The notes below the pieces were generated by a model. The model was not told the origin of the DNA, made no database searches, and was given only the letters and a program-made list of their open reading frames with translations. A stretch of 64,000 nucleotides of DNA, from NCBI RefSeq assembly GCF_016767715.1, contig NZ_CP050145.1, positions 1,550,001 to 1,614,000 on the forward strand, read 5' to 3'. Shown here piece by piece: positions 34,138 to 42,850 of this stretch (position 1 is its first letter; each line of letters opens with the position of its first letter). Position numbers and translations under genes: made by a program. This DNA is from Mycobacteroides chelonae. Its GTDB lineage: Bacteria; Actinomycetota; Actinomycetes; Mycobacteriales; Mycobacteriaceae.

Positions 34138-35025
34138 CTAGCCTTCTATGACCTTCTGGTCGAGGACCCGCTTGGACGGCACCATGATGATCGACTTGGA
34201 GTTGTCACGATCGCGGTAGGCCGACTCCAGGATGGACGGGATGCTCTCGAGCTTGCCGTGCACGCTCATCAGCTGCTCCAGAATGGAAATACGTTGCTGG
34301 CCAACCTCTTCCACGGAGCGGCGGGCCTGGTCCAGGCGACGCTCGATCTGCTCGTCGGCCAGACGCAGGCGGCGGTCAGCTTCTTCCTTGGCGTCAGCGA
34401 GACGCTTCTCGCACTCGGCCTGGGTGCTGCGTCGCTGCTCGTCGACGGCTGACTGGGTCTCCGTGCGCAGCTTGGTCAGCTCTTCGTCCAGTTCGGTTTC
34501 CGCCTTCTCGCGCCGCTTGGTCTCGGCGGCGCGTAGCCGCTCGGACTCGCTGACGGCCTGGGCAACAATCTGATTGGCTTCCTCGCGGGCGCGGGCCATC
34601 ACCTCGGTGTACTCGGTCTCCAGCGCGCTCTGCCGGGCCGCCATATCGGCCAGCATTTCTTTGTGCTTGGTGCGCATGGCCTCCGCGTCGGACTTGGCCG
34701 AGGCAACCAGGGCTGCCGACTCGGTGCGCGCCTCGTTCTGCATCTCGGAGACCTCGTCGACCGCGATGCGCAGCATCTTGGCCATCCGGTCGGTCATCGC
34801 GTGCGCCGAGGGGGAGGTGTCGCTGAGGTTGGACACCTCATCCTTGAGCGAGCCGATCTGCTTGGTGGCGTCCTCGAGTCGGCTCTTGAGCGTCTCGACG
34901 TCGTTCAGCCCGGACTGGTGCATGATCGTCAGCCGGCTGATGTACTCGTTGACCTCAATGGGGTCGTACCCGTTGCGGGTGCGGGTGAAGTTCCGAGTGG
35001 ACTCGTTGGTGGTGGTCGCGGTCAC
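34138..35025 (-). CDS. DivIVA/Wag31-like coiled-coil protein
   Basis: The 295-residue protein has a short N-terminal DivIVA-like segment (TRNGYDPIEVNEYISRL, about residues 16-32). A continuous coiled coil of about 230 residues follows, rich in Ala, Glu, Lys and Arg, and then a short ordered tail. DivIVA proteins gather at curved membrane and at poles and recruit cell-wall enzymes. It is not Wag31 itself, which has a different context (next to ftsZ). The GTG at 35025 has AAGGGG 5 bases upstream; longer in-frame extensions lack signals. It faces the L,D-transpeptidase gene, suggesting but not proving a link to wall growth. Confidence 0.78.
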   Translation of the reverse strand: MTATTTNESTRNFTRTRNGYDPIEVNEYISRLTIMHQSGLNDVETLKSRLEDATKQIGSLKDEVSNLSDTSPSAHAMTDRMAKMLRIAVDEVSEMQNEARTESAALVASAKSDAEAMRTKHKEMLADMAARQSALETEYTEVMARAREEANQIVAQAVSESERLRAAETKRREKAETELDEELTKLRTETQSAVDEQRRSTQAECEKRLADAKEEADRRLRLADEQIERRLDQARRSVEEVGQQRISILEQLMSVHGKLESIPSILESAYRDRDNSKSIIMVPSKRVLDQKVIEG

Positions 35026-35556
35026 TGGTACCCCTTGGAAACAGGTGCGGAAAGAGTGGATGGACGTTAGCCCGCGAAGAGTATGACACGCGTTACCAGT
35101 TCTCGTATACACCTGTTGGTAAAGACTGGGTCATGACGTAACCAGATTTGTCATCACTCGACGTGCCTGGTCATAGCACCAATATTGATCGGAACGTTCA
35201 GGATTTCATCGGCATCAGCATGCGGGCAGAAGGTTTCCTGCGGTCGCGATGCTCTGTATTCATGATTAGCTGACGGCTTCTGGCGGCGGTCACTGTCGAC
35301 GTGCACTTTTGGAGCCTGTCGGTTTGCCATGGATCGCGTAATGAAACGTATCGCCTACACAGGGCGTTTCCTGAAATCGATCTTGATCGCTTAATCCCAG
35401 GTAGCGATGGTGTGAATTACCTGATCGCGGTATGGGTTACCGGCGAGCAGCCGGGGTGTGATCGTGCCGCGGCCGTATCGCGGACCAGGAGGAAGAACGG
35501 AACCGCAGTGCCCGTTCCGACGCCGAATGACGCGGCAGGTTGTGTCCGTAGAAAGC
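35026..35556. other. About 530 bases without a supported gene
   Basis: This region upstream of the DivIVA-like gene is AT-richer than its surroundings. It holds an inverted pair TTACCA (35093-35098) and TGGTAA (35117-35122) that may belong to the DivIVA-like gene promoter. A 92-codon open frame at 35301-35579 has weak codon bias and runs through the tRNA-His terminator, so I do not call it a gene. Confidence 0.5.
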
Positions 35557-35590
35557 GGAATCGCCGCCTACTTGCGTAGACGGCGATTCC
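35557..35590 (-). terminator. Terminator after tRNA-His
   Basis: GGAATCGCCG and CGGCGATTCC form a 10-bp stem with an inner CTAC/GTAG helix and a 4-base loop, starting 4 bases beyond the CCA end of tRNA-His on the reverse strand and followed by GCTTTCT. Confidence 0.75.
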
Positions 35591-35594
35591 GAAA

Positions 35595-35670
35595 TGGGGT
35601 GGCTGACGGGACTCGAACCCGCGACAGCCAGGATCACAACCTGGTGCTCTACCAACTGAACTACAGCCAC
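35595..35670 (-). tRNA. tRNA-His (GUG)
   Basis: The reverse strand folds as a tRNA with acceptor GTGGCTG/CAGCCAC, anticodon loop TTGTGAT with anticodon GTG, T-loop GGTTCGAGTCCC, discriminator C and encoded CCA. The base at 35671 supplies the extra G(-1) typical of tRNA-His. It lies just downstream of orn on the same strand, an arrangement I also recall from M. tuberculosis. Confidence 0.96.
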
Positions 35671-35717
35671 CATTGCCGCGCGAAGCGGCGTGAAAGATCT
35701 TAACCGGTGATGGCGCC

Positions 35718-36344
35718 TTAGGCCGAATCGGTATCCGCAGCGTTGTCCAGGTTCGCCACGATCGCGACAAGGTCACTGGTAGAGGGCCCGGGGTCGGGAA
35801 CGAACGCCGCGCGCCGGTAGTAACGCAGCTCGCGGATCGACTCCTTGATATCGGCCAGCGCCCGGTGGGCCAGGCCCTTGTCGGGCTGGCCGAAGTAGAT
35901 CCGCGGGTACCAGCGGCGGCAGAGCTCCTTGATGGAGCTGACGTCGATCATTCGGTAGTGCAGGAACTCGTCGAGCGCCGGCATATCCCGTGCGATGAAT
36001 CCGCGGTCGGTGGCAATGGAGTTCCCGGCCAGGGGAGCGACCTTGGCCGAAGGCACATGCTGGCGGATGTAATCGAGTACCTGGGCCTCGGCCTCTTCCA
36101 GAGTGACCGTCGACTTGCGGACCTCATTGGTGAGCCCGGACTTGGCATGCATGTCCTTGACCACCGGAGGCATCGCGGCCAGCGCCGCATCATCGGCGTG
36201 AATGACGAGGTCAACGCCTTCGCCGAGGATGTTGAGGTCGCCGTCGGTGACCAGGGCGGCGATCTCGATCAGTTTGTCTGAGCCGAGGTCGAGCCCGGTC
36301 ATCTCGCAGTCGATCCAGACCAGTTCATCGCGTGGGGCACTCAC
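35718..36344 (-). CDS. orn: Oligoribonuclease
   Basis: The 208-residue exonuclease degrades two-to-five-base RNA fragments, including linear dinucleotides such as pGpG and pApA, to mononucleotides. It has the DEDDh pattern: Asp12 and Glu14 in [11 protein letters not shown], a middle Asp in NSIATDRGF, and [10 protein letters not shown] with the catalytic His and last Asp. A GTG start gives the normal length. It is divergent from the HerA-like ATPase, and tRNA-His follows on the same strand. Confidence 0.96.
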   Translation of the reverse strand: MSAPRDELVWIDCEMTGLDLGSDKLIEIAALVTDGDLNILGEGVDLVIHADDAALAAMPPVVKDMHAKSGLTNEVRKSTVTLEEAEAQVLDYIRQHVPSAKVAPLAGNSIATDRGFIARDMPALDEFLHYRMIDVSSIKELCRRWYPRIYFGQPDKGLAHRALADIKESIRELRYYRRAAFVPDPGPSTSDLVAIVANLDNAADTDSA

Positions 36345-36377
36345 AGTCTGACCACATTAGCGGTACGTGCGATCCGT

Positions 36378-36430
36378 GAGTGTGACGTCAGCACGGAATT
36401 TCGCGAGCAATCCCGTGTCGACGCCACACT
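36378..36430. repeat. Diverged copy of the intergenic palindrome (copy 2)
   Basis: This imperfect palindrome lies in the orn-HerA intergenic region. Its left arm reads GAGTGTGACGTC then AGCACGGAATTT, closely matching the left arm of the element at 15891, and its right arm (CCCGTGTCGACGCCACACT) also follows that element with substitutions. Outer arms AGTGTG and CACACT and inner CACGG/CCGTG still pair. Confidence 0.55.
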
Positions 36431-36471
36431 GAGCGATGACGGAGACGGTTGGGGGCATTAGGGTCGTGGCC

Positions 36472-37995
36472 ATGGCCGAGCAGACCACCGCGGGATCCAC
36501 GCCCGCACAGCAGATCGCCGCCGGATACGCCACCACAGGTCAGGCACTTGAACTGGGGTCGGTCGTGGTCGACGGCAACGTCGATCCTGCGGCGCGTATC
36601 CGCATTCCGTTGGCGACCCTCAACCGGCACGGCCTCATCGCCGGCGCGACCGGTACCGGTAAGACCAAGACCCTTCAGGTGATCGCCGAGCAGCTCAGCG
36701 CCGCGGGGGTGCCGGTGGTCATGGCCGACGTCAAGGGCGACCTGTCCGGCATCTCCAAGCCCGGCGAGGCCAGCGACAAGACGGCGGCACGTGCCAAGGA
36801 CACCGGCGACGATTGGGTGGCCTCGGACTTCCCGGCAGAGTTCGTCTCCCTCGGTACCACCGGAATCGGTGTGCCCGTCCGCGCCACCATCCGCAGCTTC
36901 GGGCCGATTTTGTTGTCAAAGGTGCTGGGGCTCAACGCCACCCAGGAATCCACGCTGGGGCTGATCTTCCACTGGGCAGACCAACAGCAGTTACCACTGC
37001 AGGACCTGAAGGATCTGCGCGCGGTCATCACGTACCTGACCAGCGATGAGGGCAAGGCGGACCTGAAGAACCTCGGTGGCGTGTCGGCGGCGACGGCGGG
37101 CGTGATCCTGCGTGCGCTGATCAACCTGGAGGCCGACGGCGGCGATACGTTCTTCGGCGAACCCGAAATCGATCCGAACGATCTGATGCGTACATCCGGA
37201 GACAAGGGCGTCATCACGCTTGTCGAGCTAGGGGCGCAGGCTGCGCGGCCGGTTCTGTTCTCCACTTTCCTGATGTGGATTCTGGCCAACCTGTTCACGA
37301 AGCTGCCCGAGGTCGGCGACGTTGACAAGCCGAAGCTCGTGTTCATCTTCGACGAGGCGCACCTGCTGTTCGCCGACGCGTCGAAGGCGTTCCTGGAGCA
37401 GGTGGAGCAGACGGTCAAGCTCATCCGGTCCAAGGGTGTTGGCGTCTTCTTCTGCACCCAGCTGCCTACTGACGTGCCCAACAACGTGCTCTCGCAGTTG
37501 GGTGCGCGCATTCAGCACGCGCTGCGCGCCTTCACGCCCGAGGACCAGCAGGCCCTTACCAAGACCGTCAAGACCTATCCCAAGACCGACGTGTACGACA
37601 TGGGCACGGCGCTGACCTCGTTGGGCATCGGCGAGGCCATCGTCACGGTGCTCTCCGAGAGAGGCGCGCCGACGCCGGTGGCGTGGACCCGGATGCGCGC
37701 GCCGCGTTCGTTGATGGCCGCCATCGGTGACGACGCCATCAAGGCCGCCGCCGCGTCCAGCCCCCTGCAATCCAAGTACGGCCAGACGGTCGATTCGCGA
37801 TCCGCCTTCGAGGTTCTCGCCGAGAAGGCGGCCCAGGCAGCACAGGACGCACCCATCGAGGCTCCCGCGAAGAAGGGCGCTAAGCCGGCACCTGAGAAGC
37901 CCAGCTGGTGGCGGCGCCTACTCAGCAACAGGAGCTTTCAGAGCTTCCTCAGCGCGCTGGGCAAGCAGCTCATCCGCAATATGGGCAAGAAGTAA
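36472..37995 (+). CDS. HerA/DUF853-type ATPase (Rv2510c homologue)
   Basis: The 507-residue P-loop ATPase has Walker A GATGTGKTKT (Lys64), Walker B LVFIFDEAHLLF (Asp near 294), and a sensor region VGVFFCTQLPTDVPNNVLSQLG, as in HerA-like DNA translocases of the DUF853 group. A Lys/Pro-rich linker and a basic C-terminal segment follow. The biological role in mycobacteria is unknown; DNA or protein pumping is inferred. The ATG at 36472 is preferred to that at 36436 because TAGGGT ends 7 bases before it (leaderless pattern). It is divergent from orn. Confidence 0.88.
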   Translation: MAEQTTAGSTPAQQIAAGYATTGQALELGSVVVDGNVDPAARIRIPLATLNRHGLIAGATGTGKTKTLQVIAEQLSAAGVPVVMADVKGDLSGISKPGEASDKTAARAKDTGDDWVASDFPAEFVSLGTTGIGVPVRATIRSFGPILLSKVLGLNATQESTLGLIFHWADQQQLPLQDLKDLRAVITYLTSDEGKADLKNLGGVSAATAGVILRALINLEADGGDTFFGEPEIDPNDLMRTSGDKGVITLVELGAQAARPVLFSTFLMWILANLFTKLPEVGDVDKPKLVFIFDEAHLLFADASKAFLEQVEQTVKLIRSKGVGVFFCTQLPTDVPNNVLSQLGARIQHALRAFTPEDQQALTKTVKTYPKTDVYDMGTALTSLGIGEAIVTVLSERGAPTPVAWTRMRAPRSLMAAIGDDAIKAAAASSPLQSKYGQTVDSRSAFEVLAEKAAQAAQDAPIEAPAKKGAKPAPEKPSWWRRLLSNRSFQSFLSALGKQLIRNMGKK

Positions 37996-38018
37996 GGGCT
38001 GTCGAGTCGATCGTCGAT

Positions 38019-38969
38019 CTAGCCGTCCGCTGTCCGTTTCGACTGTGGCACAAAGCCTTCGGGCAGCATCCGGGAGCGCTGCCAGAGGAACTGCACCAGA
38101 CGGCCCTCCAGCATGTTGGCCTCATCCATGGCGCGGACAAGGCGCTCGCCGAAGAACCGTAGATTTGCGTGATAGTGCGGATTGCGTAGCGCGGCCCACG
38201 TTGCCTTGAGAGGCGGAAGCCCGGCGTCGCGGTACACGGCCGGTTGCACCATGACCAGTGGGATTACCGATGCCCCGGCGGCGACGATTACGCGCTCGAC
38301 GGCCATTCGGGCGCGGCCCGTTCGTGTGACCGCGCGGTTCAGCGCCGTGCGGGCGTAGCTGATGTGACGAGCCTCTTCGATGACGTGAATCTTGGCGATC
38401 GCACGGGTGCGGGGCTGCAGCGTCTCGTCATTCATGGTCTGGCGCTGCAATCGGTCCAGTATCTCCTCGACCATGAGCATCATCGAGAAGATCGTCGCGG
38501 ACAACGGTGCGAGCGCGGTGATGCCCACCAATGCCCGGGCGATCTTGGGCGGGTTATAGCTGCGGTCGCTCAACGTGTTGATCTGGCGGCCGAACATCAC
38601 CGAGTGGCGACACTCGTCAGCGACTTCGGTCAGAGCGTATTGCGCTGTGGCGCTGCGGGGATCGCTGACCGAGGCCAGTTTGAGCATGGGGTGCATCAAG
38701 GCGCTCTCGGCGAGAATGCCCCAACTGGCCAGGGCCGATGCCTCCAGCCGCCCGAGTGTGATCTTCTCGTCCTCGGTCATCCGCTCGAACATTTTCGTGC
38801 CGAACAGCGAGATGTACTTGTCGGGCACGTAGCGCAGGCCCGGCACGTCGGGGGCGTCCCAATCGACATCCACTTCCGGGTTGTAGGAACGCTCGACCGA
38901 TGAGCGCAGGAGCCGCACCGCCGCGCGTTCGATGGGTGAGTCGTCGTGATCGATGGGCGTTTGCGACAT
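38019..38969 (-). CDS. AurF-type diiron oxygenase
   Basis: The 316-residue protein matches the p-aminobenzoate N-oxygenase AurF family: an all-helical ferritin-like fold with iron ligands in E-V-A-D-E-C-R-H-S and in V-I-E-E-A-R-H-I-S-Y-A-R, plus an earlier Glu in the LEASALASWG helix. Known members oxidise aromatic amines or act on other small substrates; the substrate here is unknown. The ATG at 38969 has GGGAGG 6 bases upstream. It is divergent from a TetR gene with two palindromes in between. Confidence 0.85.
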   Translation of the reverse strand: MSQTPIDHDDSPIERAAVRLLRSSVERSYNPEVDVDWDAPDVPGLRYVPDKYISLFGTKMFERMTEDEKITLGRLEASALASWGILAESALMHPMLKLASVSDPRSATAQYALTEVADECRHSVMFGRQINTLSDRSYNPPKIARALVGITALAPLSATIFSMMLMVEEILDRLQRQTMNDETLQPRTRAIAKIHVIEEARHISYARTALNRAVTRTGRARMAVERVIVAAGASVIPLVMVQPAVYRDAGLPPLKATWAALRNPHYHANLRFFGERLVRAMDEANMLEGRLVQFLWQRSRMLPEGFVPQSKRTADG

Positions 38970-39004
38970 GACATGCCTCCCGCTGCTCAGTCCGCCATTC
39001 CGTA

Positions 39005-39030
39005 GGTAGTACCGAAAAGTACCGGGTACT
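39005..39030. promoter_or_regulatory. Tandem palindromes between AurF-type gene and TetR
   Basis: GGTAGTACC (39005-39013) and AGTACCGGGTACT (39018-39030) are both perfect palindromes around an odd central base and share the GTACC half-site. They sit just before the TetR -10 candidate TATCGT (39036-39041) and about 40 bases before the AurF-type start, as expected for a dual operator. Confidence 0.65.
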
Positions 39031-39048
39031 TCGCGTATCGTCAATGGC

Positions 39049-39774
39049 ATGGCGGATGGCGGTGATGCGCGGCGCGACCGGTGGGCTCAGCACAAGGTCC
39101 GGGTGCGTCGAAAATTTGTCTCGGCGGCGGTGGTGGCAATCGAGAGAAACGGCCCGTCGGCCACGGTCGAGGACGTCGTCCGCGCGGCGCACTCCGCTAA
39201 ACCCAAGCTGTACAGGCATTTCGAAGACCGCAACGACCTTTTCGACTCGGTGGCGCAGGCCATGGTGGGCGCCATCCGGCGGCGACTGACCTCGGCCGTT
39301 GACATCGCCGTCCCGCCGCGAGAATCCGCGCAGCGCGCCGCATCCCGCTTCATCGAGCTGGTGCGGCGGTATCCGCAGTCGACCCGATTCCTTTTCGAAC
39401 ATCAGATGGTGAGTGTGCGCGGAAAGTCCGCCCCGGCGCTTCGGCATGATGGGGCCATCGCCGAACTGGCCGCGGCGATGTCATCGTTCCTCGAGCGTGT
39501 CAACGTGCATCCCGCCGGTGTCGATCAGCTGGCCGCCGCATTGATCGGCACGGCGGCGACGACGGCGATATGGCAAGCAGCGCAGGGTGCCACGCCCGAG
39601 GAGGCTGTGGGCCAACGACTTGCCGAGACGTTGTGGGCCTCGGTCGACGTCTTCCTGCGGTCCAAGGGCGTCATCGTCGACCCCGACCACGTGCTCGATC
39701 AGAGCCGAGTCGAGACCGCCGGCGCCACGCTACGTGACTTGCGGGGCGAGGGTCAGTCGCCGAGCTTCTTATAG
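39049..39774 (+). CDS. TetR family transcriptional regulator
   Basis: The 241-residue protein has a somewhat divergent TetR helix-turn-helix (TVEDVVRAAHSAKPKLYRHFEDRNDLF, in the first 70 residues) and a C-domain of the kind found in actinobacterial TetR proteins. TATCGT ends 7 bases before the ATG, suggesting a leaderless mRNA. It is divergent from the AurF-type oxygenase, which is its likely target. Its last 22 bases overlap the convergent SDR gene. Confidence 0.82.
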   Translation: MADGGDARRDRWAQHKVRVRRKFVSAAVVAIERNGPSATVEDVVRAAHSAKPKLYRHFEDRNDLFDSVAQAMVGAIRRRLTSAVDIAVPPRESAQRAASRFIELVRRYPQSTRFLFEHQMVSVRGKSAPALRHDGAIAELAAAMSSFLERVNVHPAGVDQLAAALIGTAATTAIWQAAQGATPEEAVGQRLAETLWASVDVFLRSKGVIVDPDHVLDQSRVETAGATLRDLRGEGQSPSFL

Positions 39775-40556
39775 AAGCTGCCCACGATCGGGGCCACTAT
39801 GGCGCGCGGTGCGTACCCCGCGGCTACCGACATTGCCTTGGAAGTGATGCCGGGCACGACGCGCATCTTGTTGCATTCCAATGCATTCAGTGACACGCGA
39901 GCGGTGTACTCTCCGTTGATCCACAGGAAGTCCGGGACCACCTTGTCGACAATCGAGGCTTCGGCAGGGTCGGGTTCGACGGTGCGCACCGGTCCCGGTG
40001 CCAGCAGCGTGACATGCACCCCGGTGCCCTTGAGTTCGCCGCGCAGCGACTCGGAGAAGGTGTTCGCGAATGCCTTGGTCGCGGCGTAGGTGGCATTGTT
40101 GGGAATCGGAGAGTTCCCGGCCGCCGATCCCGAGATGAGGATGCCGCCGGCCCCACGCTCAAGCATGCCCGGCAGCACCGCCAGCGTAAGGTCATGCACC
40201 GCAACGGCGTTGAGCTGCACCTGCTTGCGTTCGCCCTCTGGATCCAGGCCGCGGATGGGCCCGAACGTTGCGGTCCCCGCGTTGTTGCACAGGATCGAGA
40301 TGTTGCGCTCGGACAACTCCGTGCAGAGGGCGCCACGCGCACCGGGGTCAGCGAGGTCCACTGCGCGCACCTCGACGATCACCCCCGTCTTCTCGGTGAG
40401 GGTGTTGGCCAGGTCATTGAGGATCTCGCCACGGCGAGCGGTGATGATGAGGCTGTGTCCGCGGGCGGCAAGCTCTTCGGCGAGCGCCGCTCCGATCCCC
40501 TGAGAGGCTCCGGTGACAACGGCGCGGGCATCGGGACTTGGTGCGGGTATCGGCAT
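39753..40556 (-). CDS. Short-chain dehydrogenase (Rv2509 homologue)
   Basis: The 267-residue enzyme has the cofactor motif TGASQGIG, a basic residue after strand 2 (ITARRGE) that favours NADPH, the NNAG motif and a catalytic TYAATK with upstream Ser. The ATG at 40556 is supported by a TACGAT hexamer ending 6 bases upstream. From memory Rv2509 holds the same position in M. tuberculosis. The substrate is uncertain; an acyl or keto-lipid is possible. Confidence 0.87.
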   Translation of the reverse strand: MPIPAPSPDARAVVTGASQGIGAALAEELAARGHSLIITARRGEILNDLANTLTEKTGVIVEVRAVDLADPGARGALCTELSERNISILCNNAGTATFGPIRGLDPEGERKQVQLNAVAVHDLTLAVLPGMLERGAGGILISGSAAGNSPIPNNATYAATKAFANTFSESLRGELKGTGVHVTLLAPGPVRTVEPDPAEASIVDKVVPDFLWINGEYTARVSLNALECNKMRVVPGITSKAMSVAAGYAPRAIVAPIVGSFYKKLGD

Positions 40557-40606
40557 GGGGCAATCGTAAAGGTTGCCCATTGTGGGCCAAGCTACGCTTG
40601 TCGTTA

Positions 40607-41986
40607 ATGAGCATGCCTGGCGTCGAGGAGCCTGTGGGGCGTCACGACCCAGGACCGAGCCGACAATCGGACACCCCCACCTCGCGTGGCCGGATAGCTG
40701 CCTGGGCGGCGTTTGACTGGGGATCCGCGGCCTTCAACACCGTCATCGTGATGTTCATCTTCACGCCGTATCTGACGGGCCGAGTCGGCGCCGGGATGCC
40801 CGACGGCGTCCCCCAGGGACTCCTCGGCTGGATGATGGGCCTGGGCGGTGTCCTTGTTTTCCTGCTCGCTCCGGTGATCGGGGTATGGGCCGACACGCCG
40901 CAGCGGCGCCGTATCGCGCTGGGCACACTCACCACATTGGTGGTGCTGGTCGCCACGGCGATGAGCCTGGTGCGTGAGGACAACCGCTACCTCTGGCTGG
41001 GTCTCGGGTTGTATTGCGCGGGTTCGGTATTCAACGAACTAGCGCAGGTTCCCTACAACGCGACGCTGCACGGGCTCACCACATCGGCCAACGCCTCGCG
41101 GGTATCCGGGCTCGGCCTGGCGGCCGCCTACATCGGCGGCGTGGTCGTTCTGCTGATCTGCTACGTGGGCTTCATCTCGGGGGACGGGCCGACCCGCGGC
41201 CTCTTTCACATACCCGCTGCCGACGGATACGACGTGCGGGTCTCGGCGTTGTTGGCGGCGGCATGGTTCGCGGTGTTCGCGCTGCCGCTGGTGCTCAGCC
41301 GTCCGGCGGCCGATCCGGAGGACCCGCCGCCGAGCTCGCCCGGGTTTTTCGGGGTGTATCGGGAGTTGTGGCGTGACCTCGTGGAGCAGTGGCGCATGGA
41401 TCGGCGCATCATCTACTTCCTGGGGGCAAGTGCGATCTTCCGCGACGGGATGGTCGCGATGTTCGCGCTGACCCCCGTCATCGCCAACGGGGTCTTCCAC
41501 TTATCCGGGGCGGACATCACGTTGTTCGGTGTGGCCGGGAATGTGATGGCGGCGGCCGGGGCGATTGTTGGCGGTTTGATCGACACTCGTTTGGGTTCCA
41601 AGGGGATCATCGTCGGCTCCTTGGTCGCGATTGTCACCCTCGGCATCGTGATGATGTGCCTGTCCGGTGAGCTCTCGTTCTGGATCTGTGGGCTCGCGAT
41701 CGCCGCGTTCGTCGGTCCGCCCCAGTCGGCGGCCCGAACGCTGGTGCTGCGCATGGCGCCGGCGGGCCGGGAGGCGTTCGTCTTCGGCCTCTACACCATG
41801 ACCGGGCGGGCGGTCTCTTTCGTCGGTCCGTGGCTTTTCGCCGTCTTTGCGCTGCTGTTCCACGCCACCCGTGCGGGAATCGCCGGCCCGGTGCTGATGA
41901 TCGCGCTGGGAATGGTGGCGGTAATGTTGGTGAAGGTTCCCCGGTACCACCCGGTGACCGGCGAAAACATCAGCGGCGCAAGCTAG
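40607..41986 (+). CDS. UMF1-type MFS permease (Rv2508c homologue)
   Basis: The 459-residue protein has about 12 membrane helices and the N-terminal signature AAWAAFDWGSAAFNTVIVMFIF of the UMF1/Atg22-like branch of the major facilitator superfamily, with WADTPQRRR in the loop between helices 2 and 3. Members export amino acids or unknown solutes. It is divergent from the SDR gene with only 50 bases between starts; TACGCT at 40593-40598 is a -10 candidate. It overlaps the convergent next gene by 4 bases. Confidence 0.85.
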   Translation: MSMPGVEEPVGRHDPGPSRQSDTPTSRGRIAAWAAFDWGSAAFNTVIVMFIFTPYLTGRVGAGMPDGVPQGLLGWMMGLGGVLVFLLAPVIGVWADTPQRRRIALGTLTTLVVLVATAMSLVREDNRYLWLGLGLYCAGSVFNELAQVPYNATLHGLTTSANASRVSGLGLAAAYIGGVVVLLICYVGFISGDGPTRGLFHIPAADGYDVRVSALLAAAWFAVFALPLVLSRPAADPEDPPPSSPGFFGVYRELWRDLVEQWRMDRRIIYFLGASAIFRDGMVAMFALTPVIANGVFHLSGADITLFGVAGNVMAAAGAIVGGLIDTRLGSKGIIVGSLVAIVTLGIVMMCLSGELSFWICGLAIAAFVGPPQSAARTLVLRMAPAGREAFVFGLYTMTGRAVSFVGPWLFAVFALLFHATRAGIAGPVLMIALGMVAVMLVKVPRYHPVTGENISGAS

Positions 41987-42714
41987 CCCATACCGCTACA
42001 GGTCGCCATCTTTCCCGAGGTGGTGCTCTTCTGCGCTCCGTTGACGAGCAGGGTGCAGGAGACGTCGTGCGAGAAATCGGCGGCGATCACGACGGCGTTC
42101 GTCAACTGTTCGGAGTTGAGCTTGACTTCCTTGCGCCACGGCAGCTTGACGTTGAACTCCATCTGCAGGGAGCCGCTGGTGTCGAAGTATGTGATGTTGA
42201 GGGCGGGGCCGCGTCCGGACACCTCATAGACGACAGTCTCGGTGGCCGCCTGACTTCCCTGTGTCGGAGGATTCACCGGAATGGGGGGAATGGTGAAACT
42301 CGGTATCGGCGGGAGGCTCGGCACGCTGGGCGCGGTGGTCGTCGAGGTTCGGGTGGAGGGAGTGGCGATAACTGTGGGGGGCTGCTCATCCTGGCGCTGG
42401 ATCAGAACGACGAGCGTGGCGATGAGCGCGATGATGACGACCAGCGCCCCGATGCCGACGACCCACAGCCAGAAGGTGTTCGAACGGCGCGGGGGCGGGG
42501 GATCCTGTGGGGGAGGACCGTAAGACCCGTATTGCTGCGGCAGCACAGCCGTTTGGTTGGGCTGGGCAGTGCTGGAGAGCGCGGGATACTCGAACGCCTG
42601 CGAGGCGTAGGCCGGGTCATCGGGGTAATCCAACGGTTGGCTGGACTGCGACCACGACCCGTATGACGTGGAGCCGCCCTGGGCGGCCGCATCGTCGCGG
42701 CGGTTGCTGTCCAT
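41983..42714 (-). CDS. Proline-rich membrane protein with MmpS-like C-terminal domain (Rv2507 homologue)
   Basis: The 243-residue product has an N-terminal Ser/Gln/Pro-rich cytosolic part, one membrane helix (about 82-105), a Thr/Pro-rich spacer, and a C-terminal beta domain with VVYEVSGRGPALNITYFD and LPWRKEV, which resembles the Ig-like domain of MmpS proteins. MmpS proteins usually pair with MmpL; here no mmpL is adjacent. TACCCT ends 7 bases before the ATG at 42714. A role in envelope transport is inferred. Confidence 0.75.
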   Translation of the reverse strand: MDSNRRDDAAAQGGSTSYGSWSQSSQPLDYPDDPAYASQAFEYPALSSTAQPNQTAVLPQQYGSYGPPPQDPPPPRRSNTFWLWVVGIGALVVIIALIATLVVLIQRQDEQPPTVIATPSTRTSTTTAPSVPSLPPIPSFTIPPIPVNPPTQGSQAATETVVYEVSGRGPALNITYFDTSGSLQMEFNVKLPWRKEVKLNSEQLTNAVVIAADFSHDVSCTLLVNGAQKSTTSGKMATCSGMG

Positions 42715-42850
42715 GGCCGCCAGGGTACCCGCCAACCTATCGATGCAGGTGAAAGCCCGTCGGCCGTGTTTCCGGCAGTTCATCGCCGCACGTGGGTCAA
42801 TGGGCGGGGCCGTGCTGTGATCCCGGTCACGGTACGGCACGATAGGGGCC

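Noticed and set aside
35301..35579. 92-codon frame upstream of tRNA-His
   Set aside because: Runs through the tRNA terminator hairpin, has weak bias and no homology.
35675..35689. GCCGC/GCGGC hairpin between orn and tRNA-His as a terminator
   Set aside because: Only a 5-bp stem with no U-tract; more likely part of a processed orn-tRNA-His transcript.
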